A DNA stretch of 49,905 bases, from the NCBI RefSeq assembly GCF_004355005.1, contig NZ_SMSJ01000043.1, positions 1 to 49,905 on the forward strand, in the 5' to 3' direction. This stretch comes from Dankookia rubra. GTDB taxonomy: Bacteria; Pseudomonadota; Alphaproteobacteria; Acetobacterales; Acetobacteraceae. The notes beneath the pieces were generated by a model, which did no database searches, was not told the DNA's origin, and worked only from the letters and a program-made list of their open reading frames with translations. This document shows positions 33,774 through 41,641 of the stretch, piece by piece; the first letter of the stretch is position 1; each line of letters begins with the position of its first letter. The position numbers and the translations under genes are program-made.

Positions 33774-35128
33774 GCGGCGCGGGTGACGCGGCACATCACC
33801 TGCTCCACCGGGCGGGTCGTCAGCCGCGCCGCCGGCTCCACCCGCTCCGGTGCCTCGAGGTGGAAGTCGAAGGCGCGGAACAGCCGGGCGATCAGCAGCA
33901 CCGCCTCGATCGTGGCGAAGGCGGCGCCGGCGCAGATGCGCGGGCCGGTGCCGAAGGGCAGGTAGGCGCCCGCCGTCATCTCCGCCTCGCGCTCCGGCAG
34001 GAAGCGGTCGGGATCGAAGACGTCGGGGTCCTTCCAATAGGCGCGGTGGCGGTGCAGCACCCAGGGCGCCACCATGATCAGCGCGCCGCGCCGCACCTTC
34101 GTCTCGCCCAGCGTGGTCGCCTCGTTGGCGATGCGCGGCAGGAAGGTGATGGGGGGATAAAGCCGCAGCGTCTCGCGGAAGACGTTGCGGATGAAGGTCA
34201 GCCGCTTGGTGTGCTCGAACCCGATCGGGCCGTCGCTGGCGACTTCCCTGATCTCGGCCCGGAGCCGGGCGACCAGCGCCGGTTGGGTCGCCAGGATGAA
34301 GAAGACCCAGGTCAGCGCGCTGGCGCTGGTCTCGTGCCCCGCCAGGAACAGCACGCCGAGCTGGTCGATCAGCTCCTCCCGGGTGAAGGCGCGGCCCTCG
34401 CCGTCGCGTGCCTCGACCACCGCGCTGGCGATGTCGTCGAAGGCGGCGCCGGCGGCCAGGTGGCCGTCCAGCAGCGCGCCGAGATGGCCGCGGATCAGCC
34501 GGCAGGCCTCCAGCACGTCCGGCTTCTGCGGGATGCGGGTCCAGGCCTTGTCCATGATCAGCCGGCGGATCTCCACCTGCGCCACGCTGCGCTCGAAGAC
34601 GGTGAAGGCGTCGAAGACGTCGTGCGCCGCGCCGTGTTCCAGCCCGCTGGAAAAGACCGTGCGGCAGATGATGTCGGCGGTCAGGTGGGACATCGTCAGG
34701 TCGAGCGAAAAGCGTTCCCCGCTGCCCGCCCGTTCCGCCAGCGTCGCCTCGCAGAGCGCCGCCCCCGCCTCCATGGCCGGGAAGGCGCGGTTGACCCGCA
34801 TCAGCGTCAGCGACGGATCGATCATCGCGCGCTGCCGCCGCCAGGTCTCGCCGGAGCTGACGAAGATGCTGTCGCCGATCAGCGGCTCCAGCGCATTCAC
34901 CATCAGGTCGCTCTTCGGGAAGATGCCCTCGGGGTCCAGCAGCACCTGGCGCACCAGGTCGGGCCGGTTGACGATGAGGGTGGAACGGCGCGACCAGCCG
35001 AGCGGGCCGATCTCCATCCGGTAGGCGGCGGCGGGCAGCAGCGCCAGCAGGTTGCCGTCGCCGCGCAAGGCGACGCGGAGCAGCGCGATCAGCGCGGGGC
35101 GGGAGATCGGGCGCGGGGGAATGTACAC
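33770..35128 (-). CDS. Cytochrome P450
   Basis: Encodes 452 residues. The heme-binding PFGTGPRICAG is at 391-401, with the axial ligand Cys399. The I-helix motif AGHETS is at 263-268 with the acid-alcohol pair Glu266-Thr267, and the K-helix ETLR is at 319-322. The general shape resembles bacterial CYPs close to fatty-acid and carotenoid hydroxylases rather than short class I forms. No ferredoxin or reductase gene is adjacent. The start is GTG at 35,128. Coupling to the ATP-grasp gene and position between crtC and crtI suggest a tailoring oxygenase. Confidence 0.93.
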   Translation of the reverse strand: MYIPPRPISRPALIALLRVALRGDGNLLALLPAAAYRMEIGPLGWSRRSTLIVNRPDLVRQVLLDPEGIFPKSDLMVNALEPLIGDSIFVSSGETWRRQRAMIDPSLTLMRVNRAFPAMEAGAALCEATLAERAGSGERFSLDLTMSHLTADIICRTVFSSGLEHGAAHDVFDAFTVFERSVAQVEIRRLIMDKAWTRIPQKPDVLEACRLIRGHLGALLDGHLAAGAAFDDIASAVVEARDGEGRAFTREELIDQLGVLFLAGHETSASALTWVFFILATQPALVARLRAEIREVASDGPIGFEHTKRLTFIRNVFRETLRLYPPITFLPRIANEATTLGETKVRRGALIMVAPWVLHRHRAYWKDPDVFDPDRFLPEREAEMTAGAYLPFGTGPRICAGAAFATIEAVLLIARLFRAFDFHLEAPERVEPAARLTTRPVEQVMCRVTRAA

Positions 35129-35216
35129 CGGGCGCTCTGCTCCTCGGGCGTTCCGTTTGCTTTACACCAGACTATGTCAGGTGGCATTGTCGGGGCAACC
35201 GCTGCCAGAGAGCCGC

Positions 35217-35966
35217 ATGGAGCGCTTGGCCTTCGACGTCCTGATCGCCGCCCATATCCTCGCCGGGACCACCGGCGCGGTGGCCTTCTGGGTGCCGGTC
35301 ATCGGCCGCAAGGGCGGGGAGACCCACCGCAAGGCCGGACGCATCTTCACGGTGGCGATGCTGATCACTGGCGCGCTGGCGGTCGGCATGAGCGTCTTCA
35401 CCCTGGTCGCCCCGCTGGAGACGCACCCGCACCTCGTCGGAATGTTCGAGGCGCCCTTCATCCGCGGCATCTTCGGCTGGATGATGCTGCACATGGGCAT
35501 CCTCACCATCAACCTCGCCTGGTACGGCTGGCTGGCGGTGAGGAACGGCAGGCGTCGGGAGAAGGGGCGCGAATGGCGCAACCTGGCGCTGCAGCCGCTG
35601 GTGATCGTCGCCGCGCTGAATTGCGCGCTGCAGGGCTGGCTGATCGACATGCCGCTGATGATGGGGATTTCCCTGGTGGGCGTGGCGACGGGGCTGACCA
35701 ATCTGTGGTTCCTCTACAAGCCGCGGCCAGGGCCGATGGACTGGCTGAAGGAACATGTGAAGGCCTTGGTCGGCGCCGGCATCTCCGTCTACACGGCGTT
35801 CATGGCCTTCGGCTCGGTGCGCATATTCCCGGAACTGGCGCTGAACCCGGTGATGTGGGCGATCCCGCTCTCGACCGGGATCGGCCTGATCCTCTGGCAC
35901 TGGCGGAAGATCGACGCGCAGAGCCGGGCGCGGGCGGCGGCCTCGCCGCGCCACGCCAGGGCCTAG
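35217..35966 (+). CDS. DUF2306-like multi-pass membrane protein
   Basis: Encodes 249 residues with about seven membrane helices. The N-terminal FDVLIAAHILAGTTGAVAFWVPVIGRKGGETHRKAGRIFTVAM, with a histidine in the first helix and a second in the HRKAGR turn, resembles DUF2306 membrane proteins. These are unassigned, but conserved histidines would allow heme or lipid contacts. It is divergent from the P450 gene and convergent with crtI, sharing the four bases CTAG (35,963-35,966) with the crtI stop. Association with carotenoid genes is by position only. Confidence 0.78.
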   Translation: MERLAFDVLIAAHILAGTTGAVAFWVPVIGRKGGETHRKAGRIFTVAMLITGALAVGMSVFTLVAPLETHPHLVGMFEAPFIRGIFGWMMLHMGILTINLAWYGWLAVRNGRRREKGREWRNLALQPLVIVAALNCALQGWLIDMPLMMGISLVGVATGLTNLWFLYKPRPGPMDWLKEHVKALVGAGISVYTAFMAFGSVRIFPELALNPVMWAIPLSTGIGLILWHWRKIDAQSRARAAASPRHARA

Positions 35967-37474
35967 CGGCGGACCAGCGCTCCCGGCGCCGGCACCACCT
36001 CGTCCAGGATCTTCGCCGAGCAGATCACCCCCGGTACCCCGGCGCCGGGATGCGTCCCCGCGCCGACGAGGTAGAGGCCCTCCACCTCCTCGCTGACATT
36101 GTGCGGGCGGAACCAGGCGCTCTGGAAGAGCTGCGGCTCCAGCGAGAAGGCGGCGCCGTTCACGCTCAGCAGCCGGTCGCGGAAGTCCTGCGGCGTCAGC
36201 ACGCGGGACGTCACGATGTGCTGCCCGAGGCCCGGCAGCACGGTCTGCTCCAGCCGCCGCTGGATGGCGGCGCGGTAGGGCTCGGCCTGCGCCGCCCAGT
36301 CGGTGCCGCTGCCGAGGTTGGGCACCGGCGCCAGCACGTAGAAGCTGTCGCAGCCCGGGGGCGCCAGCGACGGGTCGGTCATGCTGGGGCGATGGAGATA
36401 GAGGCTGAAATCCTCCGACAGGGTTTTTTCCGTGAAGATGTCCTTCAGCAGCGCCTCGTAGCGCGGGCCCAGCACCATCGTGTGGTGGTAGACGCTGTCG
36501 AACCGCTTGCCGGTGCCGAAGTACCAGACGAAGAGGCTCATGGAATAGCGGGCACGCTCGACCTTCGCGTCGGTCCATCGCTTGCGCTTGTGGTGGCCGA
36601 GCAGCTTCGAATAGGTCCAGCCGACATCGGCGTTGGAGACCACGACATCGGCGCCGATGGTCTCGCCGGAGGCCAGCGTCACGCCGGTCGCGCGGCCGTT
36701 CGCCACCTCGATCCGCACCACCTCGGCCTCGTAGCGCAGGGTGCCGCCGAGGCCCTCGACCAGCCCGACGATCCCTCGCACCAGCGCGCCCATGCCGCCC
36801 ATGGCGTAGTGGACCCGGTGGGTGCGTTCCAGGTGCGCGATCAGGCAGTAGTAGGCCGTGGTGGTCAGCGGGTTGCCGCCGATCAGCAGCGGATGGAAGC
36901 TGAAGGCGACGCGCAGCTTCGGGTGGCGGAAATAGTCGGAGACCTTGCGGTAGACCGTGCGGTAGCCCTGCAGCCGCACCAGGTCCGGCACCGACTTCAG
37001 CAGCGTGCCGAGGTTGTGGAAGGGCTGGTCGACCAGCTGGGTGAAGGCGATGTCGTAGATCTTCTCGCTGTCGCGGATGAAGCGGTCGAAGCCCGCGGCA
37101 TCCTCGGGCGAGATCCGCGCCACCTCGGCCCGCATGGCCTCGGGGTCGGCATGGCAGGCCAGCGTCTCGCCGTCGTCGAAGCGGATCCTGTAGAAGGGAT
37201 CGACCGGCCGCAGGTCCACGTCGTCCGCCAGCCGGCGGCCGGCGACCTGCCACAGTTCCTCGAGCAGATAGGGCGCGGTGATGATGGTGGGACCGGCATC
37301 GAAGGTGAAGCCGTCCTGGCGGAAGACATAGGCGCGGCCGCCCGGGGCATCGAGCTTCTCCAGCACCGTCACGCGGTAGCCGCGCGCCCCGAGCCGCACC
37401 GCGGCGGCCAGCCCGCCGAAGCCCGAGCCGATGACCACGGCATGCGGTCGGCCATCGCTCTGCATATCCGGCAT
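35963..37474 (-). CDS. crtI: Phytoene desaturase CrtI
   Basis: Encodes 503 residues, the standard CrtI length. The FAD motif VVIGSGFGGLAAAVRLGARGYRVTVLEKLDAPGGRA is near residues 13-48. FTFDAGPTIITAPYLLEELW and the C-terminal EGLYLVGAGTHPGAGVPGVICSAKI are CrtI signatures. It converts phytoene to neurosporene or lycopene at the membrane. The ATG at 37,474 is preferred over 37,522 because GGGGGAGGGG directly precedes it. No crtB is adjacent, which is unusual because crtI and crtB are commonly paired. Confidence 0.93.
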   Translation of the reverse strand: MPDMQSDGRPHAVVIGSGFGGLAAAVRLGARGYRVTVLEKLDAPGGRAYVFRQDGFTFDAGPTIITAPYLLEELWQVAGRRLADDVDLRPVDPFYRIRFDDGETLACHADPEAMRAEVARISPEDAAGFDRFIRDSEKIYDIAFTQLVDQPFHNLGTLLKSVPDLVRLQGYRTVYRKVSDYFRHPKLRVAFSFHPLLIGGNPLTTTAYYCLIAHLERTHRVHYAMGGMGALVRGIVGLVEGLGGTLRYEAEVVRIEVANGRATGVTLASGETIGADVVVSNADVGWTYSKLLGHHKRKRWTDAKVERARYSMSLFVWYFGTGKRFDSVYHHTMVLGPRYEALLKDIFTEKTLSEDFSLYLHRPSMTDPSLAPPGCDSFYVLAPVPNLGSGTDWAAQAEPYRAAIQRRLEQTVLPGLGQHIVTSRVLTPQDFRDRLLSVNGAAFSLEPQLFQSAWFRPHNVSEEVEGLYLVGAGTHPGAGVPGVICSAKILDEVVPAPGALVRR

Positions 37475-37532
37475 GGTGCCCCTCCCCCGGGATTCGCTAC
37501 CACCCGTCACGGGAGCGAACAAGCAAGATGCC

Positions 37533-37970
37533 TCAGGTAAGCCCGAGCGTCAGCAGCGCAAGCACGACGTAGCGCCCGGTCTTGGCGATGGTGACGAGGA
37601 TCAGGAAGACCCAGAGCGGCTCGCGTAGCACGCCGGCGATGACGGTCAGCGCGTCGCCGCCGAGCGGCGCCCAGCTCAGCAGCAGCGACCAGCAGCCCCA
37701 GCGCCGGTACCAGGCCTCGGCCCTGGCGAGTTGCGCCGGCTTCACCGGGAACCAGGGCCGGTCGCGCCAGCGATGGATCCAGCGGCCCAGCACCCAGTTG
37801 GTCACGGCACCCAGCACGTTGCCGAGGCTGGCGACCAGCACCAGCAGCCAGGGCGGCTGCCCGCCGGCCAGCAGCAGGCCGACCAGCACGGGTTCCGACT
37901 GGAAGGGCAGGATGGTCGCGGCGCCGAGGGCGGCGAGGAAGAGGCCGCCATAGGCCGCGAGGTCGATCAT
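37533..37970 (-). CDS. YqaA-family membrane protein
   Basis: Encodes 145 residues with four hydrophobic segments. The pattern LFLAALGAATILPFQSEPVLVGLLLAG, then VASLGNVLGAVTNWVLGRWI and SWAPLGGDALTVIAGVLREPLW matches YqaA, a short relative of DedA/SNARE-associated membrane proteins. DedA relatives flip polyprenyl or phospholipids, but this small branch is uncharacterised. It ends 58 bases upstream of the crtI start on the same strand, so cotranscription is possible. Confidence 0.87.
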   Translation of the reverse strand: MIDLAAYGGLFLAALGAATILPFQSEPVLVGLLLAGGQPPWLLVLVASLGNVLGAVTNWVLGRWIHRWRDRPWFPVKPAQLARAEAWYRRWGCWSLLLSWAPLGGDALTVIAGVLREPLWVFLILVTIAKTGRYVVLALLTLGLT

Positions 37971-38023
37971 CCCCGCATCCTGCCACGAATGCGGCTTGCC
38001 GTCCGCGCCCGCCGCGGCGCCTG

Positions 38024-39166
38024 ATGCGCGCCATGCAGGACATCCGCGCGGAGTTCGCCCTCGATCCCGGCTTCCTCACCGTCAACCACGGCTCCTTCGG
38101 CGCGACGCCGCGGCGGGTGCTCGCCGCGCAGGCGGACTGGCGGGCGCGGCTGGAGGCGCAGCCGAGCCGCTTCATGGTGGGGGTGCTGACCCCCGCCCTC
38201 CGCGCCGCCGCCGCCCGGCTCGGCGGCTTCCTCGGCTGCGACGCCGACGGGCTCGGCTTCGTCGACAATGCGACGGCGGCCTGCAACGCCGTGCTGCGCT
38301 CCCTCCGCCTCGCACCGGGCGACGAGATCCTGCTGCTGAGCCATGCCTATGGCGCGGTGCGCAAGACCGCGGCGCATGTCGCGGCGGCGGCCGGGGCGCG
38401 GACCGTCGATGCCGCCCTGCCCTTCCCGCGGCCGGACCCGGAGGCGGTGGTCGAAGCGGTTGCCGCCGCCATCACCCCGCGCACCCGTCTGGCGGTGCTG
38501 GACCACATCACCTCCCCCAGCGCCCTGGTGCTGCCGATCGAGGCCATGATCGCCGCCTGCCGGGCGCGTGGGGTGCCGGTGCTGGTCGATGGCGCGCATG
38601 GGCCGGGGCAGCTGCCGCTTTCGGTCGCGGCCCTCGGGGCCGACTGGTATGCCGGCAATTGCCACAAATGGCTGATGGCGCCGAAGGGCTGCGGCTTCCT
38701 CTGGACCGCGCCGCAGCGCCGCGCCGGGACCCATGCCCACATCCTCTCGCACGGCCTCGGCGAGGGGTACCTGGCCGAGTTCGACTGGACCGGCACGCGC
38801 GACCCCGGCGCCTTCCTCGCGGTGACCGCGGCGATCGACGTCCTCGAGGCGCTGGGCGGCCCCGCCCTGATGGCGCGCAACCGCGCCATGGCGCTGCAGG
38901 CCGGCGACATGCTCGCGGCGCGGCTCGGCACCGAGGTCGCCGCCCTGCCCGCCATGGCCGGCAGCATGGCGGCGATCCGGCTCGACCGGCCCGGCCCGGC
39001 GACGCGGGAAGCCGCCGTGGCGCTGCGGGCGCGGCTGCTGGCGGCGGGGACGGATGCGCCGGTCGCGGCGATCGATGGTGGCCTCTGGCTGCGCATCTCG
39101 GCCGCCGCCTACAACGAGCCGGGGGATTACGAGCGGCTGGCCGACCTGCTCGTTGCCACGCTGTGA
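38024..39166 (+). CDS. Class V aminotransferase (isopenicillin N epimerase-like)
   Basis: Encodes 380 residues (377 if the ATG at 38,033 is used). It is a PLP enzyme of the class V/cysteine desulfurase fold. The start FLTVNHGSFGATPR is characteristic of the isopenicillin N epimerase-like branch. Asp189 and His192 (VDGAHGPGQ) contact the cofactor, and Lys215 in GNCHKWLMAPKG forms the Schiff base. The reaction (epimerase, lyase or transaminase) cannot be fixed. The DOPA-dioxygenase-like gene follows 37 bases later. Confidence 0.88.
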   Translation: MRAMQDIRAEFALDPGFLTVNHGSFGATPRRVLAAQADWRARLEAQPSRFMVGVLTPALRAAAARLGGFLGCDADGLGFVDNATAACNAVLRSLRLAPGDEILLLSHAYGAVRKTAAHVAAAAGARTVDAALPFPRPDPEAVVEAVAAAITPRTRLAVLDHITSPSALVLPIEAMIAACRARGVPVLVDGAHGPGQLPLSVAALGADWYAGNCHKWLMAPKGCGFLWTAPQRRAGTHAHILSHGLGEGYLAEFDWTGTRDPGAFLAVTAAIDVLEALGGPALMARNRAMALQAGDMLAARLGTEVAALPAMAGSMAAIRLDRPGPATREAAVALRARLLAAGTDAPVAAIDGGLWLRISAAAYNEPGDYERLADLLVATL

Positions 39167-39203
39167 CTTGACCCGGCCGGGGCGGCGGGCGGAGGCTGCC
39201 GCC

Positions 39204-39545
39204 ATGGACCTGCCCATCACCGGCTGGCACGCGCATGTCTACTACGACCCCGCCACGACGCGGGCGGCGGCCGAGGCGCTGCGCGAGGGCATCGCCGCCG
39301 GCTTCCCCGAAGCGGTGCTGGGCCGCTGGCACGACGTGCCGGTCGGGCCGCATGCCGCGGCGATGTACCAGGTGGCCTTCCCGCCCAGCCTTTTCCCAAG
39401 CCTGGTTCCCTGGATGGCGCTGCACCGCGCCGACCTTTCCGTCCTGGTGCATCCCGAGACCGGCCGGCAACGCGCCGACCACACGCGCCACGCGCTCTGG
39501 ATGGGGCCGCCTTTGCCGCTGAAGGCAGAGATCCTGCCCGAGTAA
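39204..39545 (+). CDS. DOPA 4,5-dioxygenase-like protein
   Basis: Encodes 113 residues. The N-terminal GWHAHVYYDPATTRAAAEALREGI, central MYQVAFPPSLFPSLVPWMALHR and C-terminal LSVLVHPETG with DHTRHALWMG match the small DOPA-dioxygenase family. The conserved His residues could hold the iron. Bacterial members open catechol-type rings or have no known substrate. It is plus-strand, in line with the aminotransferase gene before it and kup after it. Confidence 0.88.
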   Translation: MDLPITGWHAHVYYDPATTRAAAEALREGIAAGFPEAVLGRWHDVPVGPHAAAMYQVAFPPSLFPSLVPWMALHRADLSVLVHPETGRQRADHTRHALWMGPPLPLKAEILPE

Positions 39546-39597
39546 CCTTTCCCGCTCCCGCCGCGTTGCCGTTCCCAGTCAAGCGGAGCGATCACGC

Positions 39598-41493
39598 ATG
39601 TCGGGCAGCACCGCCGCCGTCTCCACCCCGGCCGTGGCCGGGCATCCCGCCCAACGCGCCATGCTGCTCGGCGCGCTCGGCGTGGTCTTCGGCGATATCG
39701 GCACCAGCCCGATCTATGCCTTCCGCGAGAGCCTGCGCACCGCGGCCGAGCATGGCATGGCGGCCGACCAAGCCGTGCTGGGCGTCGTCTCGCTCATCCT
39801 CTGGGCGGTGATCCTGGTGGTCGCGGTGAAATACGTCGTCTTCGTCATGCGCGCCGACAACGACGGCGAGGGCGGGACGATGGCGCTGCTCTCGCTCGCC
39901 CTGCCCGAGGCCGGGCGGCTGAAGCCATGGCTGCTGCCGGTCGGCCTCGCCGGCGCGTCGCTGTTCTTCGGCGATGCGATGATTACCCCGGCTATCTCGG
40001 TGCTCTCGGCGGTGGAGGGTGCCGCGGTCGCCGAGCCCTTCCTGCAGCCCTACGTGATCCCCGCGGCGCTGGTGGTCCTGGCCGGGCTCTTCCTGATCCA
40101 GTCGCGCGGCAGCGGCCATGTCGGCGGGCTTTTCGGCCCGGTCATGGCGGCTTGGTTCGCGGTGCTGGCCCTGGTCGGCATCTGGCATGTGCTGGGCCGG
40201 CCGGGGATCCTGGCGGCGATCGATCCGCGCCACGCGCTGCACGCCATCACCGAGGGCGGCGGCGGCTTCGCCGCGCTCGGCAGCGTCTTCCTGGCGGTGA
40301 CGGGCGGCGAGGCGCTCTACGCGGACATGGGCCATTTCGGCCGGCAGGCGATCCGCCTCGACTGGTTCGCCGTGGTGCTGCCGGCGCTGGTGCTGAACTA
40401 CCTCGGCCAGGGCGCGCTGGTGCTGGCCGATTCGGCCGCCGCCGCCGACCCCTTCTTCCACCTCTTTCCCGACGGGCTGCTGCTGCCGGCGGTGGCGCTG
40501 GCGACCTGCGCCACCGTCATCGCCAGCCAGGCGGTCATCTCCGGCGCCTTCGCCCTGGTGCAGCAGGCGATCCAGCTCGGCGCGCTGCCGCGGCTCGAGG
40601 TCCGGCAGACCTCGGAGGAGGCCGCCGGCCAGGTCTACGTGCCGCAGATCAACTGGCTGATCTGCGTCGCGGTGTTGGCGCTCGTGCTCGGCTTCCGCAG
40701 CTCGGAGGCGCTGGCGAACGCCTATGGCATCGCGGTCGCCGGCGACATGCTGGTGACCACCATCCTGGTCAGCCTGGTGGCGCATGGCCGCTGGGGTCTG
40801 CCGCTGGCGGCGGTGCTGCCGGTGGCGGGTGCCTTCCTCGCGCTCGACATCGGCTTCGTCGCGGCGAATGCGCACAAGATCCCGGGCGGCGGCTGGTTCC
40901 CGCTGGTGGTGGCGGCCGTCGTCCTCACCCTGGTGCTGATCTGGATCCGTGGCCGCGCCCTGCTGCTGGAACGGCGGGACGAGGACGCGGCGAAGCTCAG
41001 CGCCTTCCTGGCCAAGCTCGACACGCCGGAGGGGCCGCACCGCGTCCCCGGCACCGCCATCTACCTGACGACGCGGCGGGAGGTGGTGCCGGCCGCGCTC
41101 TCGCTCAACCTGAAGCACAACGGCGTGCTGCATGAGCATGTCGTGCTGCTCACCGTGCAGGGCGAGCGCGTGCCGCGGGTGCCGGAAGCCGAGCGCTTCT
41201 CGATCGAGCCGATGGCGGACGGCTTCCGCCGGGTGCTGCTGCGCTTCGGCTTCGCCGAGCAGCCCTGCGTCATGCATGCGCTGGGCGAGCGGCAGGAGGC
41301 GCTGGGCTTCGACCCCGCCGCCGCGTCCTGGTTCCTCGGGCGGGAGGTGCCGGTGCCCTCGATGCAGCCGGACATGCCGCTGTGGCAGGAGAAGCTCTTC
41401 GCCTTCCTCGCGCGCAACGCGGTCGGCGCCACCGACTACTTCGGCATCCCGACCGCGCGGGTGGTGGAGCTCGGGACACGGGTGGAGATGTAG
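39598..41493 (+). CDS. kup: Kup-family potassium uptake protein
   Basis: Encodes 631 residues, typical of Kup/Trk-independent K+ uptake. Twelve hydrophobic segments fill about residues 20-460, starting with the signature GALGVVFGDIGTSPIYAFRESL (23-44). MLSALEGA-like, GGEALYADMGHFG and FVAANAHKIPGGGWFPL blocks are family-typical. A hydrophilic C-terminal domain of about 170 residues lies in the cytoplasm. It works as a proton-potassium symporter. The gene is followed by a diverged hairpin element and the convergent efflux operon. Confidence 0.95.
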   Translation: MSGSTAAVSTPAVAGHPAQRAMLLGALGVVFGDIGTSPIYAFRESLRTAAEHGMAADQAVLGVVSLILWAVILVVAVKYVVFVMRADNDGEGGTMALLSLALPEAGRLKPWLLPVGLAGASLFFGDAMITPAISVLSAVEGAAVAEPFLQPYVIPAALVVLAGLFLIQSRGSGHVGGLFGPVMAAWFAVLALVGIWHVLGRPGILAAIDPRHALHAITEGGGGFAALGSVFLAVTGGEALYADMGHFGRQAIRLDWFAVVLPALVLNYLGQGALVLADSAAAADPFFHLFPDGLLLPAVALATCATVIASQAVISGAFALVQQAIQLGALPRLEVRQTSEEAAGQVYVPQINWLICVAVLALVLGFRSSEALANAYGIAVAGDMLVTTILVSLVAHGRWGLPLAAVLPVAGAFLALDIGFVAANAHKIPGGGWFPLVVAAVVLTLVLIWIRGRALLLERRDEDAAKLSAFLAKLDTPEGPHRVPGTAIYLTTRREVVPAALSLNLKHNGVLHEHVVLLTVQGERVPRVPEAERFSIEPMADGFRRVLLRFGFAEQPCVMHALGERQEALGFDPAAASWFLGREVPVPSMQPDMPLWQEKLFAFLARNAVGATDYFGIPTARVVELGTRVEM

Positions 41494-41641
41494 CGACTGC
41501 GCCCCGGTGGAAAGAAGGCGAGATCGGAACGAAGGTATCCTCCTCGAACCCCTCATCCATGTTTCCGGGTCGGCACCCGCCGGGCTTCGGCAGCCGACTT
41601 ACGGAAGCCAAGGGATGGGTTCTGGGCAGAACATTCGTTTC
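41494..41641. repeat. Gene-end hairpin element, copy E (diverged, two arms)
   Basis: After the kup stop the plus-strand arm reads GAAAGAAGGCGAGATC, GAAGGTATCC, then CCCCTCATCCATGTTTCCGG and GGCACCCGCCG, matching copy D position by position except that the stem has decayed. The minus-strand arm after nodT retains GAACCCATCCCTTGG. As in copies A and C, it occupies the gap between convergent genes. Confidence 0.55.

Noticed and set aside
35129-35216. PpsR/CrtJ operator between the P450 and membrane-protein genes
   Set aside because: TGT and ACA triplets occur but not with the 12-base spacing in the right order.
33860-37540. A 1,226-codon plus-strand open frame opposite P450 and crtI
   Set aside because: Its product is low-complexity Arg/Ala/Gly/His sequence in antisense to genes with clear family motifs. 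Absence of stops is expected at this GC content.
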